A DNA stretch of 64,000 bases from Microbacterium saperdae (GCF_006716345.1 NZ_VFOX01000001.1:620001-684000); one strand, 5' to 3'; positions 1-10,773 are shown, counted from the first letter of the stretch. The notes: generated by a model from the letters alone, not told the origin. Program-made: numbers and translations.

Positions 1-416
1 AGTTCCCGCCGACCGCCCCGTACCTCGTCGGCCGGGAGAAGGTGCGCGAGTTCGCTCGCGCCGTCTTCGCCGATGCTCCTCAGCACACCGACGACGAGGC
101 CGCTCGCGCAGCCGGCTATGCCGACGTCGTCGCGCCGCCGACCTTCGCGATGGTCATCCAGGACCTCACGCTGCAGCAGCTCCTCGCGCTGCCGGATTCC
201 GGCATCGTCCTGGCACGCACGATCCACGCCGAGCAGCGATTCACCTACTCGCGTCCGATCGTGGCCGGCGACGAACTCGTCGGGCAGCTGCGCGTCACCG
301 GCATCCGCACGATGGCGGGAAACGCGCTGATCACGAGCGAAGCCGAGATCACCGATGTCGACGGCGCCCACGTGGTGACCGCGACCAGCGTGCTGCTGGT
401 CGGAGAGGGCGAATGA
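1..416 (+). CDS. MaoC-type dehydratase, FAS1-like N-terminal subunit (5' partial)
   Basis: The gene is cut by the left edge: the frame is open from base 3 and reads PPTAPYLVGREKVREFA before the first internal GTG at 42, so that GTG is not the start. The VGREKVREFA...H.D opening followed by PPTFAMV is typical of the N-terminal hot-dog half of MaoC/HadA-type (R)-3-hydroxyacyl dehydratases. The stop overlaps the next gene by ATGA, and that gene is the second hot-dog half, so the two probably form a heterodimeric enoyl hydratase. The physiological acyl substrate cannot be read from the sequence; a role in fatty-acid elongation or degradation is inferred. Confidence 0.8.
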   Translation, partial: FPPTAPYLVGREKVREFARAVFADAPQHTDDEAARAAGYADVVAPPTFAMVIQDLTLQQLLALPDSGIVLARTIHAEQRFTYSRPIVAGDELVGQLRVTGIRTMAGNALITSEAEITDVDGAHVVTATSVLLVGEGE

Positions 417-814
417 TGTCGTATTCCGTCGGAGACGTCCTCGCGGAGCGCACCGTGCACCTGACTCGCGAGTCGCTCGTGCGTTACGCCGGAGCATCCG
501 GGGACTTCAACCCCATCCACTACCGTGACGACATCGCGGCCTCCGTAGGGCTGCCGGGCGTTCTCGCGCACGGCATGCTCACGATGGGGATCGCCTCGTC
601 GGTGCTCCTCTCCGCTCTCGAGCCCGACGTTCGCATCCTCGACTACGGGGTGCGTTTCACCAAGCCCGTCGTGGTCGACCCCGTGGACGGCGCTGATGTG
701 CACATCACCGCCACCGTCGGGGCCGTCGACGACGATGCCGCGCGCGTCGACCTGAAGGTCACGTTCGGCGAGGCCACCGTGCTCGTCAAGGCGCAGCTGC
801 GCATCGCGGCCTGA
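413..814 (+). CDS. MaoC family dehydratase (HadB-like subunit)
   Basis: This is a single hot-dog domain protein of 133 residues. It carries the hydratase motif ASGDFNPIHYRDDIA near residues 29-43, with the Asp and His that form the (R)-hydratase catalytic pair, followed by GVLAHGMLTMG. It starts at ATG 413, overlapping the stop of the preceding half-gene, which indicates translational coupling and a two-subunit enzyme. It sits directly upstream of murB with one base between. Function as an (R)-specific enoyl-acyl hydratase is family knowledge; the pathway is not determined. Confidence 0.85.
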   Translation: MMSYSVGDVLAERTVHLTRESLVRYAGASGDFNPIHYRDDIAASVGLPGVLAHGMLTMGIASSVLLSALEPDVRILDYGVRFTKPVVVDPVDGADVHITATVGAVDDDAARVDLKVTFGEATVLVKAQLRIAA

Positions 815-815
815 C

Positions 816-1946
816 ATGCGAGAGATCGATCCGATCCGCCTCGCCGACCTCACGACGCTCCGTACGGGGGCAGCCCCGGAGCGGATGCAGGAGGCGACGA
901 CGACCTCAGGACTCATCGAGGCCCTGCGCGACACCTGGGCGCGCGGAGACGAATGGTTCGTGCTGGGCGGCGGATCCAACCTCTTCGTCGGCGATGAGCC
1001 TTTCGAGGGGACGGTCATCCGCGTCCTCACGACCGGGATCGAAGAACTCCCTTCGCCTCATGCCGGTCGCATCCGTCTGCGGGCGCAGGCCGGACACGGC
1101 TGGGACGACCTCGTCGCGTATGCCGTGGAGCATGGCTATGCGGGGCTGGAGGCCATGTCGGGCATCCCCGGCACGGTCGGTGCAGCTCCGGTGCAGAACA
1201 TCGGCGCCTACGGCCAGGAGGTCCAGGAGACGCTCGTCGAGGTCGAACTGATCGACGAGGGAACGGGTGAGATCTCCACCGTTCCCGCCGCGGCGCTGGG
1301 ACTCGGCTTCCGTACCTCGGTGCTCAAGCATCACTACGGCAGCGTGCCGCAGCGCCGCGCCGTCATCCTGTCGGTGACCGTCGACCTGGTCGTGACGCCG
1401 GAGCGCATCGTGCGCGGAGAGCAGCTGCGCCGCGCGCTCGGCCTCGACGGCGATGCCCCGGTGTCGTTGACCTGGGTGCGGGAGCGCATCCTCGCGACGC
1501 GGGCGTCCAAGGGGATGCTGCTCGACGAGAACGATCCCGACACGCACGGCGTCGGCTCCTTCTTCCAGAACGCGATCGTGCCGGAGTCCGTGGCCCGCGC
1601 GCTGCCACCGGAGTGCCCGCGGTGGCCCGTCGCGCCGGACCTCGACGCGGTCACGGTGATCCCGCTCGCGAGCTACGACGGTCTGGTACCCGCTCCTCGA
1701 CGCGGTCCCACCGATGTCAAGGTGAGCGCTGCCTGGCTCATCGAACAGGCCGGTATCCGCAAGGGGTTCAAGCTTCCGCGCTCGCGCGCCTCGGTCTCGA
1801 CCAAGCACGCCCTCGCCCTCACGAACCGTGGGGGAGCCAACGCGGCAGAGGTCGCCGAGCTGGCGCGCTTCATCCAGAGCCGGGTGCACGCGGAGTTCGG
1901 CCTGGTGCTCCAGCCCGAACCGGTGCTGGTCGGCGTCGACCTCTGA
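816..1946 (+). CDS. murB: UDP-N-acetylmuramate dehydrogenase MurB
   Basis: MurB is a cytoplasmic FAD enzyme that reduces UDP-GlcNAc-enolpyruvate to UDP-MurNAc in peptidoglycan precursor synthesis. The 376-residue product has the FAD-binding motif GGGSNLF at residues 51-57, AMSGIPGTVGAAPVQNIGAYGQE in the FAD domain, the catalytic serine in GVGSFFQN near residue 248, and the terminal QPEPVLVG with the catalytic Glu. Its length is normal for actinobacterial type I MurB. It follows the two MaoC genes with almost no spacing and is probably co-transcribed with them. Confidence 0.96.
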   Translation: MREIDPIRLADLTTLRTGAAPERMQEATTTSGLIEALRDTWARGDEWFVLGGGSNLFVGDEPFEGTVIRVLTTGIEELPSPHAGRIRLRAQAGHGWDDLVAYAVEHGYAGLEAMSGIPGTVGAAPVQNIGAYGQEVQETLVEVELIDEGTGEISTVPAAALGLGFRTSVLKHHYGSVPQRRAVILSVTVDLVVTPERIVRGEQLRRALGLDGDAPVSLTWVRERILATRASKGMLLDENDPDTHGVGSFFQNAIVPESVARALPPECPRWPVAPDLDAVTVIPLASYDGLVPAPRRGPTDVKVSAAWLIEQAGIRKGFKLPRSRASVSTKHALALTNRGGANAAEVAELARFIQSRVHAEFGLVLQPEPVLVGVDL

Positions 1947-1986
1947 CCGTCGGACGCCTGTCCTCGACCGGGGCTACACTCGCCGC

Positions 1987-2388
1987 ATGAGCGGACTGAT
2001 CCCCTACCTCCTGTTCCCTGGCAATGCCGCCGAGGCGATGCGGTACTACCAGTCCGTGTTCGGCGGCGTGCTGCAGCTGTTCGACTACGACCAGCTCGAC
2101 AGGCATGACGGTCCGAGCGATGCGATCGGGCACGCGATGCTGCAGGGCACGGTCGAGCTGTCGGGCGCGGATGCCGGGATCGACGATGACGCGGTGCAGA
2201 TGAACGGGATGTTCCTGTCGCTCCTCGGCACGGCCGATGCGTCGACCCTCACGGGGTGGTTCGCAGATCTCTCGGTCGGCGGTCGCGTCATCGACCCGCT
2301 GCAGCGACGCGCCTGGGGCGACTGGGACGGAACGCTCGTCGACCGCTACGGCATCCGCTGGCTGATCGGGTATCACCCGGAGGAGTGA
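1987..2388 (+). CDS. VOC family (PhnB-like) protein
   Basis: This 133-residue protein belongs to the glyoxalase/bleomycin-resistance (VOC) fold. It begins IPYLLFPGNAAEAMRYYQSVFGG and ends WGDWDGTLVDRYGIRWLIG, the signature of the PhnB/3-demethylubiquinone-like subgroup. ATG 1987 is chosen because the conserved domain starts directly after it; a longer in-frame reading would run into murB. No substrate can be assigned. It converges on aspB, with a terminator between them. Confidence 0.85.
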   Translation: MSGLIPYLLFPGNAAEAMRYYQSVFGGVLQLFDYDQLDRHDGPSDAIGHAMLQGTVELSGADAGIDDDAVQMNGMFLSLLGTADASTLTGWFADLSVGGRVIDPLQRRAWGDWDGTLVDRYGIRWLIGYHPEE

Positions 2389-2428
2389 GCCGCACCGCCG
2401 CGGCGTCGAGATTCCCTCACCACGACAA

Positions 2429-2462
2429 GACCCCCTCCTGCACACGTCGGCAGGAGGGGGTC
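2429..2462. terminator. Bidirectional intrinsic terminator between VOC gene and aspB
   Basis: A perfect 13-bp inverted repeat (GACCCCCTCCTGC / GCAGGAGGGGGTC) with an 8-nt loop lies between two convergent genes. There is no clear T-tract, as is common in high-GC actinobacteria. Confidence 0.8.
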
Positions 2463-2508
2463 TCGGCGTCACGGCGGGGTCTCGGCGTGGTCTCCGAGCC
2501 CGAGCACC

Positions 2509-3708
2509 TCAGGAGAACAGGCGCTGCAGGCGCTGCACGCCGGCGAGGAGGGCCTCGTCGCCGAGGGCGTACGACATGCGGATGTAGCCGCTGGGGCCGA
2601 ATGCCTCACCCGGGACGACAGCGACCTCCGCCTGTTCCAGGATCAGGTCGGCCAGCTCCAGCGAGGTCGTCGGGGTCACGCCGCCCCAGGTGCGGCCGAG
2701 CAGGCCCTGCACATCGGGGTACACGTAGAACGCGCCGAGCGGGTTGGGCACGACCAGCCCTTCGATCTTCGACAGCTCCGAGACGATGAGGCGGCGTCGG
2801 CGGTCGAAGGCCTCGCGCATCTGCTCCGCCTCTGTCTGAGGGCCGTTGAGCGCGGCGATCGCAGCCTTCTGGGCGACGTTGTTCACGTTGCTCGAGAGGT
2901 GCGACTGCAGATTGCCGGCGATCTTGATCGCATCGGCCGGTCCCACCATCCAGCCCACGCGCCATCCGGTCATGGCGTAGGTCTTCGCGACACCGTTGAC
3001 CAGGATCGTCTGGCCGGCGACGGCGGGCACGGCCTCGACGATCGAGGTCGCCTTGACGCCCTCGTAGGTGAGGTTCTGGTAGATCTCGTCGCTGATGATC
3101 CAGATGCCGTGCTCGAGTGCCCACTCGCCGATGGCCGCCGTCTCTTCCGCGGTGTACACCGAGCCGGTCGGGTTCGAGGGGGACACGAACACGAGCACAG
3201 TGGTGCGTGCGGTCCGGGCGGCTTCGAGCTGCTCGACCGTCACCTTGTAGTCCTGGTCGGCGCCGGCGAAGACCTCGACGGGGATGCCGTCGGCGAGACG
3301 GATCGCCTCGGGATACGTGGTCCAGTACGGCGCCGGGAGCAGCACCTCGTCGCCCGGGTTCACCACGGCCTGGAACGCCTGGTAGACGGACTGCTTGCCG
3401 CCGTTGGTCACGATGACTTGGCTCGGGGCGACCTCGAGGCCGGAGTCGCGCAGGGTCTTGGCGGCGACCGCCTCGCGCAGCGCCGGGAGCCCTGCGGCGG
3501 GGGTGTACCGGTAGTTCGCGGGGTCGGCGAGAGCCTCGGCTGCGGCATCCACGATGAACTGCGGCGTCGCGAAGTCGGGCTCGCCGGCGGCATAGGAGAT
3601 GATGTCCTTGCCTTCCGCCTTGAGGGCCTTCGCCTTGGCGTCGACCTTGAGGGTCGCAGACTCGGCGATCGCGGACAGTTTGCGGGAGAGGGGAGCGCGT
3701 TCAGTCAC
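2509..3708 (-). CDS. aspB: Pyridoxal-phosphate aspartate aminotransferase (class I, AspB type)
   Basis: The 399-residue fold-type I aminotransferase interconverts aspartate/2-oxoglutarate with oxaloacetate/glutamate. Visible elements are [13 protein letters not shown] near 40-52, [13 protein letters not shown] near 100, SPSNPTG at 176-182, [11 protein letters not shown] with the PLP-contacting Asp/Tyr, and the Schiff-base lysine K242 in [16 protein letters not shown]. It belongs to the subgroup Ib enzymes common in actinobacteria. It is convergent with the VOC gene and follows ald on the same strand with a 90-bp gap. Confidence 0.92.
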   Translation of the reverse strand: MTERAPLSRKLSAIAESATLKVDAKAKALKAEGKDIISYAAGEPDFATPQFIVDAAAEALADPANYRYTPAAGLPALREAVAAKTLRDSGLEVAPSQVIVTNGGKQSVYQAFQAVVNPGDEVLLPAPYWTTYPEAIRLADGIPVEVFAGADQDYKVTVEQLEAARTARTTVLVFVSPSNPTGSVYTAEETAAIGEWALEHGIWIISDEIYQNLTYEGVKATSIVEAVPAVAGQTILVNGVAKTYAMTGWRVGWMVGPADAIKIAGNLQSHLSSNVNNVAQKAAIAALNGPQTEAEQMREAFDRRRRLIVSELSKIEGLVVPNPLGAFYVYPDVQGLLGRTWGGVTPTTSLELADLILEQAEVAVVPGEAFGPSGYIRMSYALGDEALLAGVQRLQRLFS

Positions 3709-3799
3709 GGTTACGAGCGTACTCGGGTCGCCCGCACCGGCGAGGGGCGAGTCGTCATGAAGATCCTGTGTTCTTTCGGTTTCGGGTCGGCTGACGGCC

Positions 3800-4885
3800 T
3801 CAGAGACCGTGCGCCTGCGCGACCGCGTCCAGGACGATGCGGCCGCCCTGCACGTTCAGGCCCTTCGCCAACGCGGCATCCTCGGCGGCGGCCCGCTCCC
3901 AGCCCTTGCCGGCGATCGCCGAGACATAGGGGAGGGTCGCGTTGGTCAGTGCGCGGGTCGCGGTCTCGGGGACGGCTCCCGGCATGTTCGCGACGCAGTA
4001 GTAGATCGAATCGTGCACCGGGAAAGTGGGAGCGTCGTGCGTGGTCGGGCGCGAACCCTCGAAGCACCCGCCCTGGTCGATCGCGATGTCGACCAGCACC
4101 GAGCCGGGCTTCATGGTCGCGACCATGTCGTCGGTGACGAGCTTGGGGGCGGCCGCTCCGGGGATGAGCACGGATCCGATCACCAGGTCGGCGGTCGCGA
4201 GCTCCTCCGCGATGTCGTAGCGGCTGGACGCACGGGTCTCCAGTGCGCCGCCGTAGCGGTGCTCGAGTTCGCGCAGGCGCGGCAGCGAGATGTCGATCAC
4301 GGTGACCTTGGAGCCGAGGCCGAGCGCATTGGCGGCGGCGTGCTCACCGGCGACACCGCCGCCGATCACGACGGTCTTGGCCCGCGGGGTTCCGGCGATG
4401 CCGCCGAGCAGGGTGCCGCGGCCGCCGTTGGAGCGCAGCAGGGCGTAGGACCCCATGGTCACGGACAGCCGCCCGGCGATCTCGCTCATCGGCACCAGCA
4501 ACGGCAGACTGCGGTCCGGCAGCTGCACCGTCTCGTAGGCCACCGCGGTCGTCCCGGCGCCCACGAGAGCCGAGGTCAGCGCGCGATCGGCGGCGAGATG
4601 CAGGTACGTGAAGAGGGTGAGGTCGGGCCGCAGGAAGCCGTACTCCTGGGCGATCGGCTCCTTCACCTTGATGAGCAGGTCGGCATCGCCCCAGACCTCG
4701 GCGGCGGATCCGAGGATCTCGGCACCGGCCGCGCGGTAGGCGTCATCCGAGATGCTCGACCCGAGTCCCGCGCCCGACTGCACGAGCACACGGTGCCCTT
4801 CATGCACCAGGCGGTCGGTGCCGGCGGGCGTCAGTGCGACGCGGTTCTCGTTGTTCTTGACCTCAGTGGGTACGCCGATCTTCAT
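3800..4885 (-). CDS. ald: Alanine dehydrogenase
   Basis: Ald catalyses NAD-dependent oxidative deamination of L-alanine to pyruvate. The 361-residue protein opens [20 protein letters not shown], has the active-site lysine region IKVKEP at 72-77, LHLA with the catalytic His near 96, and the Rossmann motif [19 protein letters not shown] at 173-191. Length is normal for the family. It is divergent from an Lrp/AsnC regulator, the standard arrangement in which the regulator (AldR type) controls ald in response to amino acids. Confidence 0.95.
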   Translation of the reverse strand: MKIGVPTEVKNNENRVALTPAGTDRLVHEGHRVLVQSGAGLGSSISDDAYRAAGAEILGSAAEVWGDADLLIKVKEPIAQEYGFLRPDLTLFTYLHLAADRALTSALVGAGTTAVAYETVQLPDRSLPLLVPMSEIAGRLSVTMGSYALLRSNGGRGTLLGGIAGTPRAKTVVIGGGVAGEHAAANALGLGSKVTVIDISLPRLRELEHRYGGALETRASSRYDIAEELATADLVIGSVLIPGAAAPKLVTDDMVATMKPGSVLVDIAIDQGGCFEGSRPTTHDAPTFPVHDSIYYCVANMPGAVPETATRALTNATLPYVSAIAGKGWERAAAEDAALAKGLNVQGGRIVLDAVAQAHGL

Positions 4886-4987
4886 CGATCCTCCAAGTGT
4901 GGGCGCGGATGAACACAGAATCGCAGAAACGGCGGCTTCTCAACAGATTTCTTTCATAACCTTCGGCAGATGAGGGAATCCTGAATA

Positions 4988-5506
4988 ATGCTTCGTATGG
5001 AACAGTCAGATGCGGCAGCTTCACCGAACAGTCTTCGGGCGCCGGCCCTCGACGCGATCGATGCGCAGATCGTACGCCTGCTCGGTGCGGACGGCAGGAT
5101 GACCAACGCCGAGCTCGCCGGCACGCTCGGCGTCGCGCCGTCCACGGCGCACGCGCGCCTGCGCTCGCTGATCGAGCGAGGGGTCATCACCGGCTTCCAC
5201 GCGAGCGTCGACGAGCGGATGCTGGGCGCAGGGCTGCAGGCGATCATCGGGGTGAGCCTGCGACCGAGCGCCCGGCGCGAGAGCATCGTCGCGTTCGCGG
5301 ACCGGGTGCGGGCTCTCCCGCAGGTGATCCAGGTGTTCTTCCTCGGAGGAGAGGATGACTTCCTGCTGCATATCGCCGTAGCCGACTCATCGCAGATGCG
5401 CGAGTTCGTGCTCGAGCATCTCTCGGCACAGAGCAGCGTCGCCTCGACGCGGACCAGCATCGTCTTCGACTACCACCGCAACTCGATCGCGGCCACCTTC
5501 AGCTAG
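4988..5506 (+). CDS. Lrp/AsnC family transcriptional regulator
   Basis: The product has an N-terminal AsnC-type winged HTH (LDAIDAQIVRLLGADGRMTNAELAGTLGVAPSTAHARLRSL, about residues 19-60) and a C-terminal RAM ligand-binding domain that includes QVIQVFFLGGEDDFLLHIA. ATG 4988 is preceded by GAGGG; ATG 4997 is an alternative start. The divergent position next to ald suggests an AldR-like activator or repressor of alanine dehydrogenase. The effector is not visible in sequence. Confidence 0.88.
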   Translation: MLRMEQSDAAASPNSLRAPALDAIDAQIVRLLGADGRMTNAELAGTLGVAPSTAHARLRSLIERGVITGFHASVDERMLGAGLQAIIGVSLRPSARRESIVAFADRVRALPQVIQVFFLGGEDDFLLHIAVADSSQMREFVLEHLSAQSSVASTRTSIVFDYHRNSIAATFS

Positions 5507-5744
5507 TCCGCGCCGGGCGGTCCGGGGCTCCGATGGCCCGGTCGGGATGGGGCTGCGGAGTGCGCCGTATCGTATATTGCACGCGCAGGAAGCGGCTCGT
5601 TAGTGTGTGTCCGGGGATGGGGTGCGCGCGTCGCGGATGCGGCGCGTGCCTGACAGGCGGGACCGCGATGGTGCAATCTCTGGGGAATTCCGACGTGCTC
5701 GGCGCGCGCGCGTCACAGCGCTCCGCCGCGGCCGAGCGTCGCGC

Positions 5745-6821
5745 ATGACGGCGATCACCGCCGGACAGGCTGCCGCCTGGGTGCACCGCCTGTCGGGCGC
5801 TCCCGGACGCGACGGAGGAGGCGACGACCGTGACCGCCGGCCGCCCGACTGGTACAGCTCCGCGGTCATCCGGCTCGACGGGCCCCTCGGCATGATGCAG
5901 CTGTCGAACTTCGGCACCATGTCCGCCGCAGATCCGCTCGCCTTCGAGGCCGCGCTGCTGCGGCGCTCCATTGGCGCGACGATGCTGTTCAGCACCCTCG
6001 AGACCGCGCACACCGTCACCTACGATCGTGGCGCTCCGCAGGATGAGGACATCATCATCGTCGGGCTCTCGAACTTCGGAGGGCAGCGACTGCACACCGC
6101 GCAGGGCATCCACCACCTGAGCGTCGGTCGCATGGGCTTCATGTCGAGCGTGGGGCACTCCGCCGTGGAGCATCTCAGCGTGAGCGAGACGACCGGCGTC
6201 GTGGTCCCGGTCGCAGCGGTCCCCGGATACCGGCACGTGCTGGCCGCAGGTGCCGGCCTGTTCCCGGACACCCCGCTGACGCGGGCGGCAGGGGTGGCGG
6301 TGGGTCGCATGCTCTACGAGTGGGTGCAGGATCCCGATCAGGGAGCGGGAGCGCTCGCCGGAGCGGAGGTGACGCTGGTGGCGCTCGTGCGAGGGCTGTT
6401 CCGCCAGTTCCCGGGCGACGGCGAGACCGATCGTGTCAGTCGGATCAGAGGGGAGGCGGCACAGATCATCGAACGCCGGCACCGCGAGGCGGACTTCGGG
6501 ATCGATCAGCTCGCCGCCGAGCTGCACATGAGTCGTCGCCAGCTGTTCCGGTTCTTCGCCGGGGCGGACGAGAGCCTCTCGGCGCAGTTGCTGCGTCGAC
6601 GGCTCACGACCGCGCGGGAGGAGCTCCTCGTGCTCCCGGCGCAGGAGCTCGCGGTGGTGGCGAGGCGGGCGGGATTCGTCGACGCGGCGGCTCTGCGCGC
6701 GCAGTTCTCGCGACACGTGGGCGGCAGTCCCAGCGCCTTCCGCCTCGCGGCGCGCTCCCAACCAGTGCAGCTCGCCGAGGCGATGCTGCTGCGCGACGAG
6801 CAGACCGATTCCGCACGGTGA
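5745..6821 (+). CDS. AraC family transcriptional regulator
   Basis: The roughly 358-residue protein has an N-terminal cupin-like sensor half (about 25-210) and a C-terminal pair of HTH motifs. IDQLAAELHMSRRQLFRFFAG and the following AREELLVLPAQELAVVARRAGF...FSRHVGGSPSAFR are the AraC/XylS signature. ATG 5745 is chosen because sequence upstream in the same frame is an arginine-rich, non-conserved run; the frame stays open back to 5607. A TATATT box lies near 5573. No neighbouring target gene is evident, so what it regulates is unknown. Confidence 0.78.
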   Translation: MTAITAGQAAAWVHRLSGAPGRDGGGDDRDRRPPDWYSSAVIRLDGPLGMMQLSNFGTMSAADPLAFEAALLRRSIGATMLFSTLETAHTVTYDRGAPQDEDIIIVGLSNFGGQRLHTAQGIHHLSVGRMGFMSSVGHSAVEHLSVSETTGVVVPVAAVPGYRHVLAAGAGLFPDTPLTRAAGVAVGRMLYEWVQDPDQGAGALAGAEVTLVALVRGLFRQFPGDGETDRVSRIRGEAAQIIERRHREADFGIDQLAAELHMSRRQLFRFFAGADESLSAQLLRRRLTTAREELLVLPAQELAVVARRAGFVDAAALRAQFSRHVGGSPSAFRLAARSQPVQLAEAMLLRDEQTDSAR

Positions 6822-7026
6822 GCGACGCGGTGATCTGCGACACGAGAACGCGCAAACGGTGCCAGGTGAGGGATTCCGTGCCCGGTTTCCGCGCACGGGG
6901 TGACAGACCTCTCCTGGCTCTTTCCGCGCCGGTGGGGCGTGCCTACGCTGAAGCTGCCCGAGCCCCCAGCCGGGCCTGACGGCAGGCTCCTGCGAGCCGC
7001 GGCTGCTTCCCGGCACCCCGTCACGA

Positions 7027-7059
7027 CTTCCGGGTGCGGTTCGGCGCCCCGCCCGGAAG
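7027..7059. terminator. Stem-loop between convergent genes
   Basis: An 8-bp perfect inverted repeat (CTTCCGGG / CCCGGAAG) with a GC-rich interior lies in the 253-bp gap between the AraC-type gene and the convergent orphan at 7075. Its position suggests a terminator. The rest of the gap is GC-rich, and no gene or riboswitch was recognised in it. Confidence 0.45.
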
Positions 7060-7074
7060 CTCGGGGCCCTCGCC

Positions 7075-7509
7075 TCAGGAGCCGAAGGACGCCGGCAGTG
7101 CACAGTAGTCCGCCGTGCGACGGCTGGGATGCGCGGGGTCGGTCATGTCGACGAGGGCGGAGGCCACGCTGTGCGGCGGTTCGTCTCCCGCGAGCTGCCA
7201 CAGGGTGAAGTTCCACATGCCGCGGGCGGTCGGACCGAGCAGGGCGGCGGGGCCGGAGACGATCAGCACGCGGTCGGCCTTCGGGCCGTTCCGGAAGGGT
7301 GCGACGACGTCAGCGCGCAGCATCCGCTCGTCACCGTCCTCACTGTGCGTGCGTTCGACCTCGTGACCGGCCTCGACGAGTGCCGTACCCAGCAGGTCGG
7401 CGGCGGCGCGGGAACGCTCGGCGTCCTCGCCCACCACGGCGAGCAGACGTCGTCCTGCGGGGTAGAGGTGGAGGAACTCCTCGGCGATGCCGTTCCAGAC
7501 GTCGGTCAT
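7075..7509 (-). CDS. Hypothetical protein resembling a uridine-kinase-like P-loop protein without Walker A
   Basis: No function can be assigned with confidence to this 144-residue protein. The layout resembles small actinobacterial uridine/phosphoribulokinase-like proteins: an opening strand RRLLAVVGEDAERSRAAADLL followed by ALVEAGHEVERTHSEDGD, then DRVLIVSGPAALLGPTARGMWNFTLW. At the nucleotide-loop position it reads GEDAERSRAAA instead of GxxxxGK(S/T), so ATP binding by a P-loop is not expected. It may be a non-catalytic relative or an unrelated fold. It stands alone, 90 bp downstream of aceB on the same strand. Confidence 0.6.
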   Translation of the reverse strand: MTDVWNGIAEEFLHLYPAGRRLLAVVGEDAERSRAAADLLGTALVEAGHEVERTHSEDGDERMLRADVVAPFRNGPKADRVLIVSGPAALLGPTARGMWNFTLWQLAGDEPPHSVASALVDMTDPAHPSRRTADYCALPASFGS

Positions 7510-7601
7510 GGATCCAGGCTACGCCCGCGGGAACACGGTGGCGCGGACACACGGAGCCCCTCGCCCGCGGGGGAACGGGCGAGGGGCTCCGCGGCGGCGA
7601 C

Positions 7602-9257
7602 TCAGGCCTCGTCGACCAGGAATCGGCTGTAGGCGCCGAGCGTCAGGAACGTCGGGAACTCCTCCTGCAGGGCGACCTCGCGGAAGATCTCGGCGGCATC
7701 CTCGAATCGGTCTCCCGCGCTGCGCGTCGCCTGGGCGAGCACCTGGGTGATCAGTCCTTCGACGTACTCGGCCGTGATGGGCGTCCCCTCCTGGGTGCTG
7801 CGATCCTGGTGGATCCACTGCCACACCTGCGAGCGGCTGATCTCGGCCGTCGCGGCATCCTCCATCAGGTTGTCGATCGCCACGGCGCCGAGCCCGCGCA
7901 GCCACGCTTCGAGGTAGCGGATCGCGACGGACACGTTGTCGCGCACGCCCTGTGCGGTGATCGGGCGCCCGATGTGCAGATCGAGCAGGTCGCGCGCCTC
8001 CACGTGCACGTCGTCGCGCTGACGATCGACCTGGTTCGGGCGGTCGCCCAGCACGGCGTCGAATTCGGCCAGCGCCGTCGGGATCAGGTCGGGGTGGGCC
8101 ACCCAGGTGCCGTCGAACCCGTCGCCGGCCTCGCGGTTCTTGTCGGCCGCGACCTTCTCGATCGCACGCGCCGTCGCCTCGGGATCACGCCGGTTCGGGA
8201 TCGACGCGCTCATGCCGCCGATCGCGAAGGCGCCCCGCTTGTGGCAGGTCTGCACGAGCAGCTCGGTGTACGCCCGCATGAACGGCACCGTCATCGTCAC
8301 CTCGCTGCGGTCGGGGAGCACGAAGCGTGCGCCGCGGCCGCGGTAGTTCTTGATGATCGAGAAGATGTAGTCCCAGCGCCCGGCGTTGAGCCCGGCGCAG
8401 TGATCGCGCAGCTCGAACAGGATCTCGTCCATCTCGAACGCGGCGGGAAGCGTCTCGATCAGCACGGTCGCGCGGATGGTGCCGTGCGGGATGCCGATGT
8501 ACTCCTCGCTGAACGAGAAGACGTCATCCCACAGCTTCGCCTCCTCGCTCGACTCGATCTTGGCGATGTAGAAGTACGGGCCGCGACCGTTGTCGATCAG
8601 AGACTGCGCGTTGTGCAGGAAGTAGAGGCCGAAGTCGACCAGTGAACCGGAGGCCGAGGTGCGGCGCCCGGCCCGGTCGACGAAAGAGATGTGCTTCTCG
8701 GGCAGGTGCCAGCCGCGAGGGCGCATCACGATCGTGGGGGTGCGCTCCGCCGTGACGCGGTACTCCTTGCCCTCCGGAGACGTGAAGGACAGCTCTCCAC
8801 GGATCGCATCGCGCAGCGAGAGCTGACCCTCGATCACGTTCTTCCAGGTGGGGCTCGTGGCATCCTCCTGGTCGGCGAGCCAGACGCGTGCGCCGGAGTT
8901 CAGCGCGTTGATCGTCATCTTCGGGTCGGTGGGGCCGGTGATCTCCACGCGGCGGTCCTCGAGACCGGGCCCGGCGCCGGCGACCTGCCACTCGGCATCC
9001 TCTCGGATGTGCGCGGTGTCCTCGCGGAAACGGGGGTCATGGCCGTTGCCGATCTCGAAGCGACGGCGCATGCGGTCGGCGAGCCGATCGTGGCGGCGCG
9101 AAGCGAAACGGTGGTGCAGCTCGGTGAGGAAGGCGATCGCCTCCGGCGTGAGGATCTCGTCGTAGCGGTCGCGCAGGGGGCCGGTGACCTCGATCGCCGG
9201 ACCCTGCTGGGTCGTCTGGATCGGAGCCGTGGTCGGGGGAGCGGTGGGAGTGGTCAT
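7602..9257 (-). CDS. aceB: Malate synthase A
   Basis: AceB condenses glyoxylate with acetyl-CoA to malate, the second step of the glyoxylate shunt. The 551-residue protein contains the family blocks NALNSGARVWLADQEDATSPTW, PRGWHLPEKH, GRWDYIFSIIKNYR and GTWVAHPDLIPTALAEF, typical of isoform A (about 530-550 residues) rather than the longer GlcB. It lies 60 bp downstream of aceA on the same strand and is probably co-transcribed from the aceA promoter region under the divergent RamB-like regulator. Confidence 0.96.
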   Translation of the reverse strand: MTTPTAPPTTAPIQTTQQGPAIEVTGPLRDRYDEILTPEAIAFLTELHHRFASRRHDRLADRMRRRFEIGNGHDPRFREDTAHIREDAEWQVAGAGPGLEDRRVEITGPTDPKMTINALNSGARVWLADQEDATSPTWKNVIEGQLSLRDAIRGELSFTSPEGKEYRVTAERTPTIVMRPRGWHLPEKHISFVDRAGRRTSASGSLVDFGLYFLHNAQSLIDNGRGPYFYIAKIESSEEAKLWDDVFSFSEEYIGIPHGTIRATVLIETLPAAFEMDEILFELRDHCAGLNAGRWDYIFSIIKNYRGRGARFVLPDRSEVTMTVPFMRAYTELLVQTCHKRGAFAIGGMSASIPNRRDPEATARAIEKVAADKNREAGDGFDGTWVAHPDLIPTALAEFDAVLGDRPNQVDRQRDDVHVEARDLLDLHIGRPITAQGVRDNVSVAIRYLEAWLRGLGAVAIDNLMEDAATAEISRSQVWQWIHQDRSTQEGTPITAEYVEGLITQVLAQATRSAGDRFEDAAEIFREVALQEEFPTFLTLGAYSRFLVDEA

Positions 9258-9317
9258 GATCGTGAGTCCTTTCGAAGGGGGTCCCTCGTCTGCGGTGCCG
9301 ACAGGGGCGAGGGCGAA

Positions 9318-10640
<1,323 letters not shown>

Positions 10641-10752
10641 GGTGTCTCCTCGGTGGATCCGGCTGCGGTGCCGGAGTGGCGTGGTTCCACTGTGTGTGAA
10701 GTTCCGGCATCCAGATGACCGAATCCGGGGAGAAGTTCTGCTGAATTTCTGT

Positions 10753-10765
10753 TTCTGTGACAGAA
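10753..10765. promoter_or_regulatory. Palindrome in the aceA/ramB intergenic region, candidate operator
   Basis: TTCTG-TGA-CAGAA is a perfect inverted repeat located 8 bp upstream of the RamB-like start and in the divergent aceA promoter region. It suits autoregulation and control of aceA by the neighbouring XRE regulator. This is inferred from position only. Confidence 0.45.
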
Positions 10766-10773
10766 TCACCGCC

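Noticed and set aside
6822..7074. Possible structured RNA or riboswitch in the GC-rich gap
   Set aside because: The gap lies between convergent gene ends, where terminators are expected, and no known riboswitch core was recognised.
5499..7103. A 534-codon open frame on the minus strand
   Set aside because: It lies opposite the AraC-type gene, has Arg/His-rich composition and shows no domain. It is a high-GC shadow frame.
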